A stretch of 64,000 nucleotides of DNA. It comes from Acidobacteriota bacterium (GTDB taxonomy: Bacteria; Acidobacteriota; UBA6911). Location: assembly GCA_016929335.1 (NCBI GenBank), contig JAFGIY010000065.1, forward strand, positions 124,001 to 188,000, in the 5' to 3' direction. The position numbers were made by a program, and so were the translations under genes. The notes beneath the pieces are model-generated. The model worked only from the letters and a program-made list of their open reading frames with translations. It was not told where the DNA came from and ran no database searches. Shown in pieces: positions 63,912-64,000 of the stretch (its first letter is position 1; each line of letters opens with the position of its first letter).

Positions 63912-64000
63912 ATGGCTAAGATTAAGGCCGGAATAGAACTGCCGATTATTCCAGAGGATTTTATTGATTCTGAAGAGGATCTGACTCCCGACATGGTAGA
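63912..64000 (+). CDS. Start of a gene cut by the window edge
   Basis: An AAGGAG site at 63901-63906 precedes an ATG at 63912. The 29 visible codons run MAKIKAGIELPIIPEDFI and on, with an acidic stretch (DSEEDL). No stop is reached. The product is not recognised. Confidence 0.6.
   Translation, partial: MAKIKAGIELPIIPEDFIDSEEDLTPDMV

Overview
The window is a stretch of chromosome from a Gram-negative bacterium of moderate GC content. It carries outer-membrane polysaccharide export genes and an exosortase A (XrtA/PEP-CTERM) exopolysaccharide locus. I cannot place the organism from sequence alone. The combination (PrsK/PrsR, exosortase with a separate EpsI, tandem pstB genes, CIRCE-controlled groESL, a probable selenoprotein) suits an environmental, possibly uncultured lineage rather than a well-known pathogen. 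No rRNA, CRISPR array, transposase or prophage is visible.

Region 1 (about 0.1-32.1 kb, nearly all minus strand) is the biosynthetic arm of the exopolysaccharide/exosortase locus. It holds epsI, exosortase, the PrsR/PrsK two-component pair, a GT39-type transferase, an OpgC-like acyltransferase, several GT2 and GT4 glycosyltransferases, a serine-acetyltransferase-like enzyme, a Wzx-type flippase, an exosortase-associated O-glycosylation ligase and a FemAB-type transferase. Unusual members are two asparagine-synthase homologues that both lack the N-terminal catalytic Cys, an arginase, an extra MurA-like enolpyruvyl transferase, a rhamnogalacturonan-lyase-fold protein overlapping glycosyltransferase genes, and a rhodanese-like gene with an in-frame TGA exactly at the catalytic cysteine position.

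Region 2 (32.5-42.2 kb, plus strand) is the export and initiation arm: Wza-like export protein, outer-membrane beta-barrel protein, chain-length determinant, tyrosine autokinase, polysaccharide deacetylase, the initiating polyprenyl glycosylphosphotransferase, and a secreted fibronectin-III protein. With region 1 it forms an essentially complete pathway: initiation, elongation, flipping, polymerisation or ligation, and export. A sigma-54 promoter then precedes a dual-receiver response regulator.

Region 3 (43.8-49.6 kb, minus strand) is housekeeping: tRNA-Gly(GCC), yraN, cysS, an ArnT-like transferase and groES-groEL behind a CIRCE operator.

Region 4 (49.6-59.6 kb) is the phosphate module: a Pho-box-like repeat, then pstS-pstC-pstA-pstB1-pstB2-phoU-phoB, a PP2C/SpoIIE-type phosphatase, a small unknown protein, a PhoR-like kinase and a second, convergent PhoB-like regulator. 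The two PstB proteins carry complementary defects, suggesting a heterodimeric ATPase with one functional site.

Region 5 (59.7-64 kb) has two unknown proteins, possibly behind another Pho-box-like repeat, a GT2 transferase, a remnant of a sugar nucleotidyltransferase, a PAP2 phosphatase, a possible 45-residue membrane protein and the beginning of a gene cut by the window edge.
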